Shown here: one piece after another, positions 43,730-52,037 of the stretch
How the letters are laid out: each line of letters opens with the position of its first letter
How positions within the stretch are numbered: position 1 is the stretch's first letter
Origin: REEB506 sp040381035
Lineage (GTDB): Bacteria > Pseudomonadota > Alphaproteobacteria > Caulobacterales > Aquidulcibacteraceae
Direction: 5' to 3'
Length of the DNA: 64,000 bases
NCBI GenBank assembly: GCA_040381035.1
Contig: JBEIHY010000005.1
Span: 8,668 to 72,667 of the forward strand
Notes under the pieces: generated by a model
Told to the model about the DNA's origin: nothing
Database searches by the model: none
Seen by the model: only the letters and a program-made list of their open reading frames with translations
Program-made: the position numbers and the translations under genes

Positions 43730-44484
43730 GGCGCAGCCACGCCGGCGTGCCGGTCTTTCGCCAGCTCTATCTCGTCCTGGAGCAGCGCATCCGGGATGGC
43801 ATCCTGCCGCCAGATCATCCGATTCCGGCCGAACCCAAACTCGCCGCCGATCACGGCGTCGCCAGGGTCACCGTGCGCCGCGCGCTGGCGCTCCTGGAAA
43901 AGGAGGGCCTGGTGGAGCGCCGCCGCGGAATAGGCACCTTCCCCCGCGCGCGCACCGGAGCCGGCATGCCCGACGGCGGCAGGCTGGACAATCTCGTCAC
44001 CCTTGGCTTCGCCACGCGGGCGCGCACCCTCGCCTTCGAGGCCGGCGCCATCGCCCCGCCCTTCGTGGCCGCGGCCTTGGACCTCGCGGCGCTCAATGCC
44101 GCCACCCTGCACATCGAGCGCCTGCGCCTGCATGAAGGCGAGACCTTCTCGCTTACCAATCTCTGGCTGCCCGAGTCGATCGGCGCGCACCTGGCGCCGG
44201 ACGACCTCGGCGACCGCACGATCATCGAACTCATGGAGGAGCGCGGATTCGCCTCAGCCACCGCCAAGCAGGCCTTGAGCGCGGTGGCCGCCGATCCGCG
44301 CACGGCGCAGATCCTAGGCGCCACGCCCGGGGCGCCGCTTCTGCGGTTGCGCCGCATCGTTTTCAGCGCGCGCGGCGCGCCCCATCTCTATCAACAGAGC
44401 CTCTACAGACCCGATCGCTACGAATACAAGATGGAGCTGAGCCGCGTGCGGACCGCCCCCTCCGGCTGGAGCCACGCGGATTGA
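43726..44484 (+). CDS. GntR/HutC-family transcriptional regulator with UTRA domain
   Basis: A 252-residue repressor-type regulator. An N-terminal winged helix (FRQLYLVLEQRIRDGILPPD, then KLAADHGVARVTVRRALALL and VERRRGIGTFP) is followed by a UTRA ligand-binding domain with TLHIERLRLHEGETFSLTNL and LLRLRRIVFS. UTRA domains bind small metabolites, so this is the likely local sensor of the catabolic genes. It overlaps aldehyde dehydrogenase by 4 bp (ATGA) and converges with the racemase gene across 5 bp. Candidate operators were sought in the gap at 42108-42208 but none stands out. Confidence 0.9.
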   Translation: MRRSHAGVPVFRQLYLVLEQRIRDGILPPDHPIPAEPKLAADHGVARVTVRRALALLEKEGLVERRRGIGTFPRARTGAGMPDGGRLDNLVTLGFATRARTLAFEAGAIAPPFVAAALDLAALNAATLHIERLRLHEGETFSLTNLWLPESIGAHLAPDDLGDRTIIELMEERGFASATAKQALSAVAADPRTAQILGATPGAPLLRLRRIVFSARGAPHLYQQSLYRPDRYEYKMELSRVRTAPSGWSHAD

Positions 44485-44489
44485 TCCAG

Positions 44490-45251
44490 TTACGGATCAT
44501 TCGTCCCGAGCGCCTCGGCAAGGCGCAGGCGCCACCCCTTCGGCATCAGCCCATTTGGCTCCAGTAGGTCGCCGCGCCCGATCGCACGCAACAGGCCCGC
44601 CGCCAGCGCGCTGTTGGAGGAGATGACCGGCGGGAAATCCTTCGGGGGCTTGGCAAGCGCCGAGAGGGAGGCCATCCCAGTTCCGGAAATCAGCACCGCG
44701 TCGAGCCCATCCGACGATAGCCGCGATAGCGCCGACGCTGCTTCGTTGGCGCCGAGGGCATAGATCGCGCGAGTGTCCGTGCTCTTGATGTCGGCGCGGG
44801 CGACACCGGCGATCGCAAAGCCTGCGCCCTCCAGCCAGGCCACGCCCGCGCGCAGCAGATCATCCGGATAGGGCGCCACAAGCCCAATCCGGCGCGCGCC
44901 AAGCTGCTGCAGCGCACGCACAATGGCGCCCGCCGCCGTCAAGACGGGAGCGCCCAGCCGCGCCTGCGCCGCCTCCACGATGGCCGCCTCCCGCGCTGAC
45001 CCCAGCAGATAGGACGATCCCGTGCAGGCAAAGCCGAAGGCGTCAAGGCGCAGCACATCATAGGAGGCCAAAGTTGCGTCGAGCCCCTCCAGATAGGCGC
45101 ACAGGCGCCCGGCAGGGTCTTCAAGGCGGCTGGTCAGGCGCGTCGCCTGCAGCGAAATCGTCCGAGGCAGGAGGATCGCGCACTCCGCCTCCACGGTGGG
45201 ATTGGACTGCGGCGTGGCGACGCCGAGCCGCCCGTCGCGGCCGTAGCTCAT
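44490..45251 (-). CDS. Asp/Glu racemase superfamily protein (maleate isomerase/arylmalonate decarboxylase-like)
   Basis: A 253-residue protein of the aspartate/glutamate racemase fold, closest in style to maleate cis-trans isomerase and arylmalonate decarboxylase (GRLGVATPQSNPTVEAE at the N-terminus). These enzymes normally use one or two cysteines. Here the first is present (Cys76, GFACTGSSYLLG), but the second position reads Gly190 in LISGTGMASLS where isomerases have Cys. One-base racemisation or a decarboxylase-like reaction is possible; maleate isomerisation by the two-cysteine mechanism is less likely. It overlaps the FAD monooxygenase gene by 4 bp. Confidence 0.82.
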   Translation of the reverse strand: MSYGRDGRLGVATPQSNPTVEAECAILLPRTISLQATRLTSRLEDPAGRLCAYLEGLDATLASYDVLRLDAFGFACTGSSYLLGSAREAAIVEAAQARLGAPVLTAAGAIVRALQQLGARRIGLVAPYPDDLLRAGVAWLEGAGFAIAGVARADIKSTDTRAIYALGANEAASALSRLSSDGLDAVLISGTGMASLSALAKPPKDFPPVISSNSALAAGLLRAIGRGDLLEPNGLMPKGWRLRLAEALGTNDP

Positions 45252-46462
45252 GCGATCGCAGCCGCGCGGCGCAATCCCTCAAGCATCGCGCTGCGCATCA
45301 GGTGGGCTTTCATGGCTTTGGGAGTCGCCGTCGTCGCCTGTAAGGCGCCCAGGGCGCGCCTGCGCGCCTCGGGATCGCGCGCCAGCATGCGGGCTCGGTT
45401 GGCGTCAGCCTGGGCGATGATGTCCTCGCGCGCGATTGGAAGGCGGCGTCGCGTATAACGGTCCAGCAGCCGCAGATCCCCGCCCCGAATGATCTCCCGC
45501 AGCGTGGCGGTGAGTTCAAACGCATCGTGAATGCCGCCGTTCATGCCCATCCCGCCGGCGGGGGAATTAATATGCGCGGCATCCCCGGCGAGCGCGACGC
45601 GCCCAACGCGATAGGTCTTAACGATGCGCTTGTGAACGCGATAGGGCCGGCTCTCCAGGATCTCATAGGGCGTGGCCGTGGGCACGATGGCGTTCAGCTT
45701 GCGGGCGACCGCACCGGGGGCGAACTCGACCTCCGGCGCTTCGTCCGTATCCGGATAGAGGTTGACGCGCCAGCAATCCCGCAAGCGCAGGAGACTGAAG
45801 TTCGACCCCTCCCGCCAGCAATAATTGACATGAGAAAGGCCTTCCAAATGATCCTCAAACCGGAAGGGCGTGACAACGAGGAGCGTGGTTTCCGGGTAGG
45901 TGTCGCCCTCAAACGCGAGATCAAGCTGGCTGCGCACGGTGCTGCGCGCGCCATCGGCGCCGATCACGAAGGCGGCATGGATGCGCTTCGGGCCCGAGGG
46001 CATTTCCACCGTGGCGAGACAACCGTCCTCGTCCTGCACGAGCGCCACGAGGCGCGCGCCGCGCAGGATCTCCACCGCCCGCCCGCGCAAAAGCCGCTCG
46101 CCAATTAGGCGCACGAGGCGATGCTGTTCGCACTGCAGGCGATAGGGATGACGCGTTTCACCTTCCAGAATGGAGAGATCAAACACCGCCCGTGCGCCGG
46201 TTTCATGCCAGCGCACCTGCCAGGTCGGCGCGATCAATCCCTGCGCCACCAACGGCGCGCCAAGATCCAGTTCATCGAGCTGATCCAGGGTCGGGGGATG
46301 GAAGGTGGAGGCGCGCAGATCCATGCCGGGCGCGTCCTCGGCCTCGACCACGATCGCCTCGATGCCGAACGCTTCGAGCCGCGCGGCGGCGACAAGACCA
46401 ACAGGTCCTGCCCCCACGATCAGCACGCACGTGCGCCGATCCGCCTCATGTCTCATCGCCAT
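45248..46462 (-). CDS. FAD-dependent aromatic monooxygenase (MhpA/phenol hydroxylase-like)
   Basis: A 404-residue class A flavoprotein monooxygenase. The dinucleotide loop VLIVGAGPVGLVAAARL, the DG motif VIGADGARSTVRSQL and the GD motif VALAGDAAHINSPAGGMGMN are all intact. PYRLQCEQHRLVRLI fits the family. It should hydroxylate an aromatic ring using NAD(P)H and oxygen. The ATG at 46462 (also 46456, or GTG 46468) follows AGGGA; the longer frame to 46654 runs through the hairpin and is rejected. It is separated from the upstream TonB receptor gene by a strong hairpin, so it may have its own promoter. It is coupled to the racemase gene. Confidence 0.88.
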   Translation of the reverse strand: MAMRHEADRRTCVLIVGAGPVGLVAAARLEAFGIEAIVVEAEDAPGMDLRASTFHPPTLDQLDELDLGAPLVAQGLIAPTWQVRWHETGARAVFDLSILEGETRHPYRLQCEQHRLVRLIGERLLRGRAVEILRGARLVALVQDEDGCLATVEMPSGPKRIHAAFVIGADGARSTVRSQLDLAFEGDTYPETTLLVVTPFRFEDHLEGLSHVNYCWREGSNFSLLRLRDCWRVNLYPDTDEAPEVEFAPGAVARKLNAIVPTATPYEILESRPYRVHKRIVKTYRVGRVALAGDAAHINSPAGGMGMNGGIHDAFELTATLREIIRGGDLRLLDRYTRRRLPIAREDIIAQADANRARMLARDPEARRRALGALQATTATPKAMKAHLMRSAMLEGLRRAAAIA

Positions 46463-46506
46463 GGCCACGTCGGTCCCTGCCCCCGATTGCCCCAAAAGTC
46501 TACATT

Positions 46507-46541
46507 CCCTTGGCCCCGGGCGCAGAGCCCGGGGCCAAGGG
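46507..46541 (-). terminator. Strong hairpin terminator after the TonB receptor gene
   Basis: A perfect 15-bp stem (CCCTTGGCCCCGGGC with its complement) closes over a five-base loop, starting 8 bp past the stop codon of the TonB-dependent receptor gene. In the minus-strand direction it is followed by AATGTAGACTTTTGG, a modest T stretch. It should end or strongly weaken the long importer-receptor transcript before the monooxygenase gene. Confidence 0.8.
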
Positions 46542-46548
46542 GCAAGCC

Positions 46549-48837
46549 TCAGAAGTTCACGCGCGCCTTGAGATTCCACGTACCCGGCCGATCCAGGAAC
46601 TGGAACGGCGGCAGGAAGGACACTGGATAATTTTTCTCGGCGCAGTTGCGGCACTCCAGTTGCACCGTGAGATGATCCAGGCCTTTCGGCCGGAAGGCGA
46701 GGCTTGCGTTGTATAGCGTCGTTTCCTTCGCCCAGCTGCCGTCGATCTGATTGGGGGAGCCAGCCGTGCCGATCGCGTAGGGGCCGGTGAATATGACCGT
46801 GGCTGACGGCGTCAGATCGCCGAGCGGCAACTCCACACGATAGGCGCCAGTGAGGTTCACTGTGTATTCCGGCGACCGCAGGGGCCGCGCGATATTGCCC
46901 AGCCGGTCAACGAAATTGGCGTTGCAGCCAGGCAGGTTCGCGACGACCACGCCGGTGCGACAGCGCTGCTGCTGGGCCTGCACGTTTGCGGCGATGTTCT
47001 CGTAGCGCGCGCGCTGGAGACCGGCGGCGAGATCGATCGTCAGGTTGCGGGTGGGCCGGGCGCTGGCCTCGATCTCTAGGCCGTAATTCTTCAGATCCGC
47101 CGGGTTCGTGGTGGTGGAGACCGGGCCGGTAGTGGTCGCGATCTGGGCCGGGATCTGGATATCGTCCGTCATCGCGTAGAACGCCGTCACATTGGCGCGC
47201 AGGCGATTATCAAACAGGTTTGCGCGGAAACCCGTTTCGTAGGACAAGATCTTTTCAGGCTTGAAAGGGATGAAGAGATTGTTGGCCAGCGCCCGCGCCG
47301 GCCAGCCACCTGACTTGAACCCTCGCGTCGCGGAGATGAACAGCATTGTCGCGTCGTTGGGCGACCAGCTCAGCGCGGCGCGCGGCGTCCATTCCTTCTG
47401 GTTGAGCGAGATGGGCAGGCCGGCGGCGACAATCCCGGCGGTGGAAAGCGCTGCGCCCGCCGCGCCCGGATTGCGGTCGATCTTGAAGGTCTTGCTTTCA
47501 TCCGTGTACCGCACGCCCAAAGTTGCCGTCAGCGTGGGGACAATCTTGAAGTCGGACTGCGCATAGACGGCCTTTGCATCTGTGGTGTTGACCATGAGGC
47601 GATCGCCGCTGACCGTAAAGGCGAGTGTCGTCAGGTTGGTGGCGGCATTGGCGAAATCCGTGAAATTGTTCTCCTTGATGTAATAGAATCCGGCGACGTA
47701 GTTCAGGCGCCCGTCTGCGGTCTCGCCATCGTATTTGATCTCTTGGCTCACCTGTTCGTGGCGGCCCTGGTTGGCCAGCGGGTTGAAGCCGCGGGTGGAG
47801 CTTACACGCGGCAATTCCCCGCCGCTGTCGATCAGGAATTCCTGCTTGGTTTCGCGCCAACCGGTGATCGATTGCAGCGTGCCGGGGCCGACATCCCATT
47901 TCAAATTCGCGCTCAACGCCGAGGTCTTGGCCACGTTGTCGGGCCCATAGCCGGCCTTGGCGCCGGTGAAGGTCCCGACCAGGGCGCCCTGCTGGATCCG
48001 GTTGTTGACCAGACGCTCATCCAGCGCCTTGTTGTAGACGTTGAGGAAGTTCGTGTTCTGATCGCTGGTGTATTCAGCGATGAAATCGAACGTCAGTGTC
48101 GGCGTCGGCAGGACGCGCGCGGCCGCGCGCAGGCCCCAACTGTCTTGAGAATTGAACTGCCGGCCGGTCGAAACCTGGCGCGCATAGCCATCGTCCGTCA
48201 CCATGAAGCCGGAGAATTTCGTCCGGAAGGTGGAGCCGAACGGCAGGTCGATCGAGGCGCGCAGCTGGCGGCGCTCGAACTCACCGATGCCGCCTTCGAT
48301 ATAGCCGCCGCGGGCCTCACCCGGCTTGCGCAGGATCACGTTGATCGCGCCGCCGGTGGTGTTGCGGCCGAAAAGAGTGCCCTGCGGACCGCGCAGCACC
48401 TCGATCCGCTCCACGTCAAAGAGCGCGAAATTATTGGCGTTCTGGCGGGAGATATAGACATCGTCGACATAGGTGCCCACCGGCACATCAAAGGTAGCGA
48501 TCGATTCTCCGTTGCCGAGGCCGCGCAGATAATAGCTCGACGAGGTGCCCACGCCCACATTCATGTTGCCAGCAAGGTTCGGCACATTGCGGATGAGGTC
48601 ATAGGTGTCGGAGATCTGCTTCGATTGCAGCGTGTCGGCGCCGAACACGGAGACCGCGAGCGGCACCTTCTGAAGCCGCTCCTCGCGGCGCTGGGCCGTG
48701 ACGATGACCTCCTGCACGGTATCGGCGTTCGCCTTGGGCGGCGTGGGCTTTTGCGCCGGAGCCTGGGCGCCAGCCGCTCCAGCCCCCATCGCCAAGGCCG
48801 CCGCAGTAAGCAGGTGCGCTCTGAACATCGATTTCAT
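46549..48837 (-). CDS. TonB-dependent outer-membrane receptor
   Basis: A 762-residue outer-membrane transporter. It has a signal peptide (LLTAAALAMGAGAAGAQA), a TonB-box-like region before a plug domain (VQEVIVTAQRREERLQKVPL, then VERIEVLRGPQGTLFGRNTT), and a beta-barrel ending in the aromatic terminus WNLKARVNF. This form belongs to the large group of receptors found in Caulobacterales and Sphingomonadales next to catabolic genes, taking up aromatic or other non-siderophore substrates as well as iron chelates. GGAGGA precedes the ATG at 48837. It lies 42 bp after the cupin gene in the same direction and should bring in the substrate that the linked ABC importers take across the inner membrane. 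Confidence 0.92.
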   Translation of the reverse strand: MKSMFRAHLLTAAALAMGAGAAGAQAPAQKPTPPKANADTVQEVIVTAQRREERLQKVPLAVSVFGADTLQSKQISDTYDLIRNVPNLAGNMNVGVGTSSSYYLRGLGNGESIATFDVPVGTYVDDVYISRQNANNFALFDVERIEVLRGPQGTLFGRNTTGGAINVILRKPGEARGGYIEGGIGEFERRQLRASIDLPFGSTFRTKFSGFMVTDDGYARQVSTGRQFNSQDSWGLRAAARVLPTPTLTFDFIAEYTSDQNTNFLNVYNKALDERLVNNRIQQGALVGTFTGAKAGYGPDNVAKTSALSANLKWDVGPGTLQSITGWRETKQEFLIDSGGELPRVSSTRGFNPLANQGRHEQVSQEIKYDGETADGRLNYVAGFYYIKENNFTDFANAATNLTTLAFTVSGDRLMVNTTDAKAVYAQSDFKIVPTLTATLGVRYTDESKTFKIDRNPGAAGAALSTAGIVAAGLPISLNQKEWTPRAALSWSPNDATMLFISATRGFKSGGWPARALANNLFIPFKPEKILSYETGFRANLFDNRLRANVTAFYAMTDDIQIPAQIATTTGPVSTTTNPADLKNYGLEIEASARPTRNLTIDLAAGLQRARYENIAANVQAQQQRCRTGVVVANLPGCNANFVDRLGNIARPLRSPEYTVNLTGAYRVELPLGDLTPSATVIFTGPYAIGTAGSPNQIDGSWAKETTLYNASLAFRPKGLDHLTVQLECRNCAEKNYPVSFLPPFQFLDRPGTWNLKARVNF

Positions 48838-48879
48838 CCCGTCCTCCCTCAAAATACGCGCCCAGGCTCGGGCCCCTCT

Positions 48880-49719
48880 TCACCAGCATTGCGTGCCCGA
48901 AGGCGTTTCGCGAACGATGCCGGCCAACTCCTCGGGAACCATGGGCTGATAGTCCGGGTTCCACTTGAACGTTTTCGGCGCGTCGACATAGGTCGTCGTC
49001 AGGCCGCCGCCCTTGGTGCGGAAAAAATAAAGATTGCCTGTCAGCGTGCCATAGGGCCCGTGGGGAATGCCGGGCGGGCGCCAGAAATAGGCCCCAGGGC
49101 GCATCACGCCGCGATCGCCGTGGGATTCACCGGCCAGGAGATACATCTCCTCTACGACCGGATGCACCTCCGACCGCTGCGCCCAACGGATCGCCATGGT
49201 GGCGAGCAGCCAGGATTGCTCTTGCGTATCGGGATCCTTGTAGAGCATCTTGCGCCCGGCGCCGGGGGGAAATTCCGGGTGAAAATTACCTGCATACGGA
49301 ACGTCATAGGCGTCGAGCCTGCGCACAAGGCGGCGCTCTTCCACCGCGCCTGCGCTGGCCAGCGGGGCCGGCAGGGCCGAACAAAACCAAAGCGCCACCG
49401 CGCCCTGCGGCGCAGCCCGCTTGTTGGTGACAATGCCTTGCGGCCAATGGGCGTAGTTGAGGTGGCCAAAACGCTCACCGTCGATCTCCAAGGCGCCATC
49501 CAGCACGAGGAATTCCTCGTCCATGGCGAAGGATCGCGGGCCTGAAGGCCCCTTCCAGCCGGCGGGAAACCGCACCAGCACGCTCGCCGCGTCGGTTTCA
49601 TCGTCCCGGGAGAGGATCTTCGCCTCTACACCCGGGGCGACGCCCCAAAGATCATGGGGGGTCCAGGCCAGCGCCTGGGATTGAATGAATTCGATCCACG
49701 GCCGCGCCATCGCGATCAT
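48880..49719 (-). CDS. Bicupin protein (DUF4437/ChrR-like)
   Basis: A 279-residue protein with two cupin-like halves. The N-terminal half has FAMDEEFLVLDGALEIDGE. The C-terminal half has EVHPVVEEMYLLAGE and a second metal motif PPGIPHGPYGTLTG, with His and Glu in positions fitting a mononuclear metal site. No signal peptide is visible. Cupins of this sort include dioxygenases, isomerases and sensors; the linkage to a flavin monooxygenase makes a ring- or side-chain-cleaving dioxygenase possible but unproven. The start ATG at 49719 overlaps the stop of the small protein gene; an ATG at 49710 is also possible. Confidence 0.75.
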   Translation of the reverse strand: MIAMARPWIEFIQSQALAWTPHDLWGVAPGVEAKILSRDDETDAASVLVRFPAGWKGPSGPRSFAMDEEFLVLDGALEIDGERFGHLNYAHWPQGIVTNKRAAPQGAVALWFCSALPAPLASAGAVEERRLVRRLDAYDVPYAGNFHPEFPPGAGRKMLYKDPDTQEQSWLLATMAIRWAQRSEVHPVVEEMYLLAGESHGDRGVMRPGAYFWRPPGIPHGPYGTLTGNLYFFRTKGGGLTTTYVDAPKTFKWNPDYQPMVPEELAGIVRETPSGTQCW

Positions 49720-50006
49720 CCCCTCCCCGGCAGGGCTTCAGCGCGCAGCGGCGCCTTGGCGTCGCCGCACTCCGTCAGCACACGCATCAAACGTGCGACC
49801 GCTTCCTCGGCGGCGGCGGCGCTTTCGCCCCGACCCGCAGCCTCCGCCGCGACGATCGCATCCATGTCGATCAGTCCCGCCCGCATCAGGGCCGCCTCCA
49901 GCGCCATGCGGCGCGCCCGCTCCACATGCAGCTGCTGGGCAAGCTCGAACACGAGGCCGGCCAGCTTGTCCTGGATCGGATCGCGCAGCAGGACGAGATC
50001 GCTCAT
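49716..50006 (-). CDS. Small helical protein of unknown function, copy A
   Basis: A 96-residue acidic, alanine-rich protein without signal or membrane segment. It probably forms one long helix pair (LAGLVFELAQQLHVERARR, then ALEAALMRAGLIDMDAI and EEAVARLMRVLTE). It has the same overall pattern as the small protein at 57006-57329: L-rich helix, charged stretch, LE-x(n)-G turn, alanine-rich helix ending in R-V/L. Both sit in start/stop overlap next to methyltransferase or transporter genes. It overlaps the methyltransferase gene upstream and the cupin gene downstream by 4 bp. The function is unknown; a subunit or scaffold role is a guess. Confidence 0.7.
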   Translation of the reverse strand: MSDLVLLRDPIQDKLAGLVFELAQQLHVERARRMALEAALMRAGLIDMDAIVAAEAAGRGESAAAAEEAVARLMRVLTECGDAKAPLRAEALPGRG

Positions 50007-51010
50007 GCCGGCGCCTCCGCCGCCATCACCGCCCACGGGAAATGCCAATCCTGCCGCGCGGGCCAGGAAAGCGTCTCCAACATCCCGCCGCCGCGCTCAT
50101 CGAAGGCAAAGCGCCGGGGCCGGACCAATCCCGCCGCCTGCGCCATCGCATCCAGATCGGAGCACAGCATCGGGGCCATGAAGGGCTCGTTGTTGCGCAC
50201 GCCATGCTCCAGCACGCACAGATCGCGCAAGGGATCCCCCGTCAGCTGGAAATCCAGGAACCGAAGCGCGCCCCCGGGCGCAAGCATGCGGCGCGACTCG
50301 CCATAGACCGCCGCCAGCACATCAATCGGAAGCTCGTGGATCAACATGGTGGAGGTGACGAGATCGGCGCCGCCGGCCTCAAGTCCCGCGGCGGCCACAT
50401 TCGCTTGCACAAACCGCATGTTCGCAAGGCCCATCGCCTGCGCCCGCGCCGCTGCCATGGCGAGGCAGGGCGCGGAAAGATCCACCCCGATCACCTCCGC
50501 ATCCGGGAACGCCTTCGCCAGCGCCCAGGCCGATTTGCCAAAGCCGCAGCCGAGATCGATGATCCGCCGGTAGCGGCGCTTCGGGATCGCGGTTTCGGCA
50601 AAGAGGGTGTGGAACCGGTAATCGTCATTCTCCCCCAGCATGACGAGCTTTGCGCCAAGGGCATAAACATCCGCCGCCCGCGGCGCGGTGAGGCCGCCGG
50701 GCTGCAGGTGGATATCCCATTCCGCATACCAGTCCGGGGCCGCAAGGTCCGGATCAAGATACAGCGCGCCATGCGCCGCATGCTCTGGATCCGGCAGATC
50801 AGCGACCATATCCTGCACGCTGCGCCAAAGCATCTTCTGGGCCCCGCGCTCGACGAAGGCGAACCAGGGATAGACCGGCGCGCCATGGGCGCGGCGCGCG
50901 ACATCGCCCGGCCCGGACGCCGCATCCCGAAGTGCGGGAAAGAGATCGCGCGCCCAGCCCTTGCGCAGGGCGAGTACGAAATCCAGCCGCGCCTCGCCCG
51001 CCCCGCTCAT
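50003..51010 (-). CDS. SAM-dependent methyltransferase, copy A, with long N-terminal region
   Basis: A 335-residue protein. The C-terminal half is a class I methyltransferase: motif I IIDLGCGFGKSAWALA, acidic strand EVIGVDLSAPCL, and LVTSTMLIHELPID. The N-terminal region of about 155 residues contains WYAEWDIHLQPGGLTAPRAA, which matches DIHLQPGGYALTRSARDV of the second methyltransferase at 58840-59964. The two are therefore related beyond the catalytic core. The substrate is unknown. It overlaps the VOC gene and the small protein gene by 4 bp each, so it is tightly co-expressed with the importers. Confidence 0.85.
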   Translation of the reverse strand: MSGAGEARLDFVLALRKGWARDLFPALRDAASGPGDVARRAHGAPVYPWFAFVERGAQKMLWRSVQDMVADLPDPEHAAHGALYLDPDLAAPDWYAEWDIHLQPGGLTAPRAADVYALGAKLVMLGENDDYRFHTLFAETAIPKRRYRRIIDLGCGFGKSAWALAKAFPDAEVIGVDLSAPCLAMAAARAQAMGLANMRFVQANVAAAGLEAGGADLVTSTMLIHELPIDVLAAVYGESRRMLAPGGALRFLDFQLTGDPLRDLCVLEHGVRNNEPFMAPMLCSDLDAMAQAAGLVRPRRFAFDERGGGMLETLSWPARQDWHFPWAVMAAEAPA

Positions 51011-51903
51011 GCCGCCTCCAGCACTTCAATCAATTCGCCCGCCGCCCCGCGTTGGAGCGACGCCGCCTGATCGCCGGCCGCACACGGCGTGGCGAAGCGG
51101 TGGCTCGCACGCGGGCCGCCGCGGAAGGAGACGATCGCCATGCCGGGGGGCAGATCACCCTCAGGAACCGGGCGGGCGGCGCACTGCGGCGGGTATTCAT
51201 CAAGCTCCACATGCGTCCCGGCGCCAAGCGCCACGAGCGCGTGGGCGTGCGGGGTTTCCGGATCAAGCCCATTGGCCCTGGAAAGGACCCGCACTGGCGT
51301 GGCAACGGGGGGATCGAAGGCATTGCCGAAACCGCGGTAGACGCCCAGCATCCGCGCAAGGTCCGGCCCGCCGGCGACGGCGATGAAGACGCGGTCCACG
51401 GGTTCGCGCGCCTGCGCCAGATCCAGGCCGTGACCCTCCCCGGTGCGGGTGAAATAGAGGCATTCGCCTGCCGGGCCGAGCGCTTGCATGGCGCGGATCA
51501 TCGGGAAGCGGGTAAGGCTCATCGGCGGGCCGATCACCTGGAACGCCTCATCCTCGGCGCAGGCGCGGGCCATAGCGTCGGGATCGGCGACGAGGAATTC
51601 GGCGCAGTTCCAGCCCCAACTGGTCAAGGCGCGCCAGCCGGCCGCATGCGGGCGGGCGATAAAGCGCAATTCGGCTTCGACGCGCGGACGCGCCAAGATG
51701 ACAAACTCCGCCCCCTCCGCCCGCGGGGCGCCCCATCCGCGAGCGGCTTCAGCGCCCAGTCGGCCCACCCGCACGGGTGTGAAACCAAGCACGCGGCCAT
51801 AAGCGGCGATGATGGGGCCGAGATCCGCCACCACATGCGTCACCGCCGAGATGGCCCCCAAGGTCCGTACTGATGGCGACAAGGTCTCCGCAGCCGACTG
51901 CAA
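51007..51903 (-). CDS. VOC-superfamily protein, two-domain
   Basis: A 298-residue protein. The first half reads like a VOC module (GAISAVTHVVADLGPIIAAYGRVLGF) and the second repeats the theme (DRVFIAVAGGPDLARMLGVYRGF). Metal-binding residues are not all obvious, so it may be a binding protein rather than an enzyme. The start is a TTG at 51903 with AGGGG 7 nt upstream; later TTG and GTG codons are possible. A 134-bp gap (51904-52037) with no recognised structure separates it from the first binding-protein gene, so an internal promoter may lie there. It overlaps the methyltransferase gene by 4 bp. Confidence 0.75.
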   Translation of the reverse strand: MQSAAETLSPSVRTLGAISAVTHVVADLGPIIAAYGRVLGFTPVRVGRLGAEAARGWGAPRAEGAEFVILARPRVEAELRFIARPHAAGWRALTSWGWNCAEFLVADPDAMARACAEDEAFQVIGPPMSLTRFPMIRAMQALGPAGECLYFTRTGEGHGLDLAQAREPVDRVFIAVAGGPDLARMLGVYRGFGNAFDPPVATPVRVLSRANGLDPETPHAHALVALGAGTHVELDEYPPQCAARPVPEGDLPPGMAIVSFRGGPRASHRFATPCAAGDQAASLQRGAAGELIEVLEAA

Positions 51904-52037
51904 TCGCCTACCCCTGAACGAGCCGGGCCGGATGCGCCCACAGCACTTGTACTATTTCGCAGACAAGCTCCCGCGCCAACCGAAATCCGCCGAGCTTTAT
52001 GCAGATCTTTCGCCTGTGATCCAAATGACACAGTGAA

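Noticed and set aside
47743..49545. 600-residue plus-strand frame antisense to the TonB receptor and cupin genes.
   Set aside because: It is a shadow frame of GC-rich genes: its composition is rich in Arg, Gly and His, with no motifs, and both opposite genes are well supported.
51809..52036. Short plus-strand frame in the gap between the VOC gene and binding protein 1.
   Set aside because: 75 residues with no family features, partly antisense to the VOC gene.
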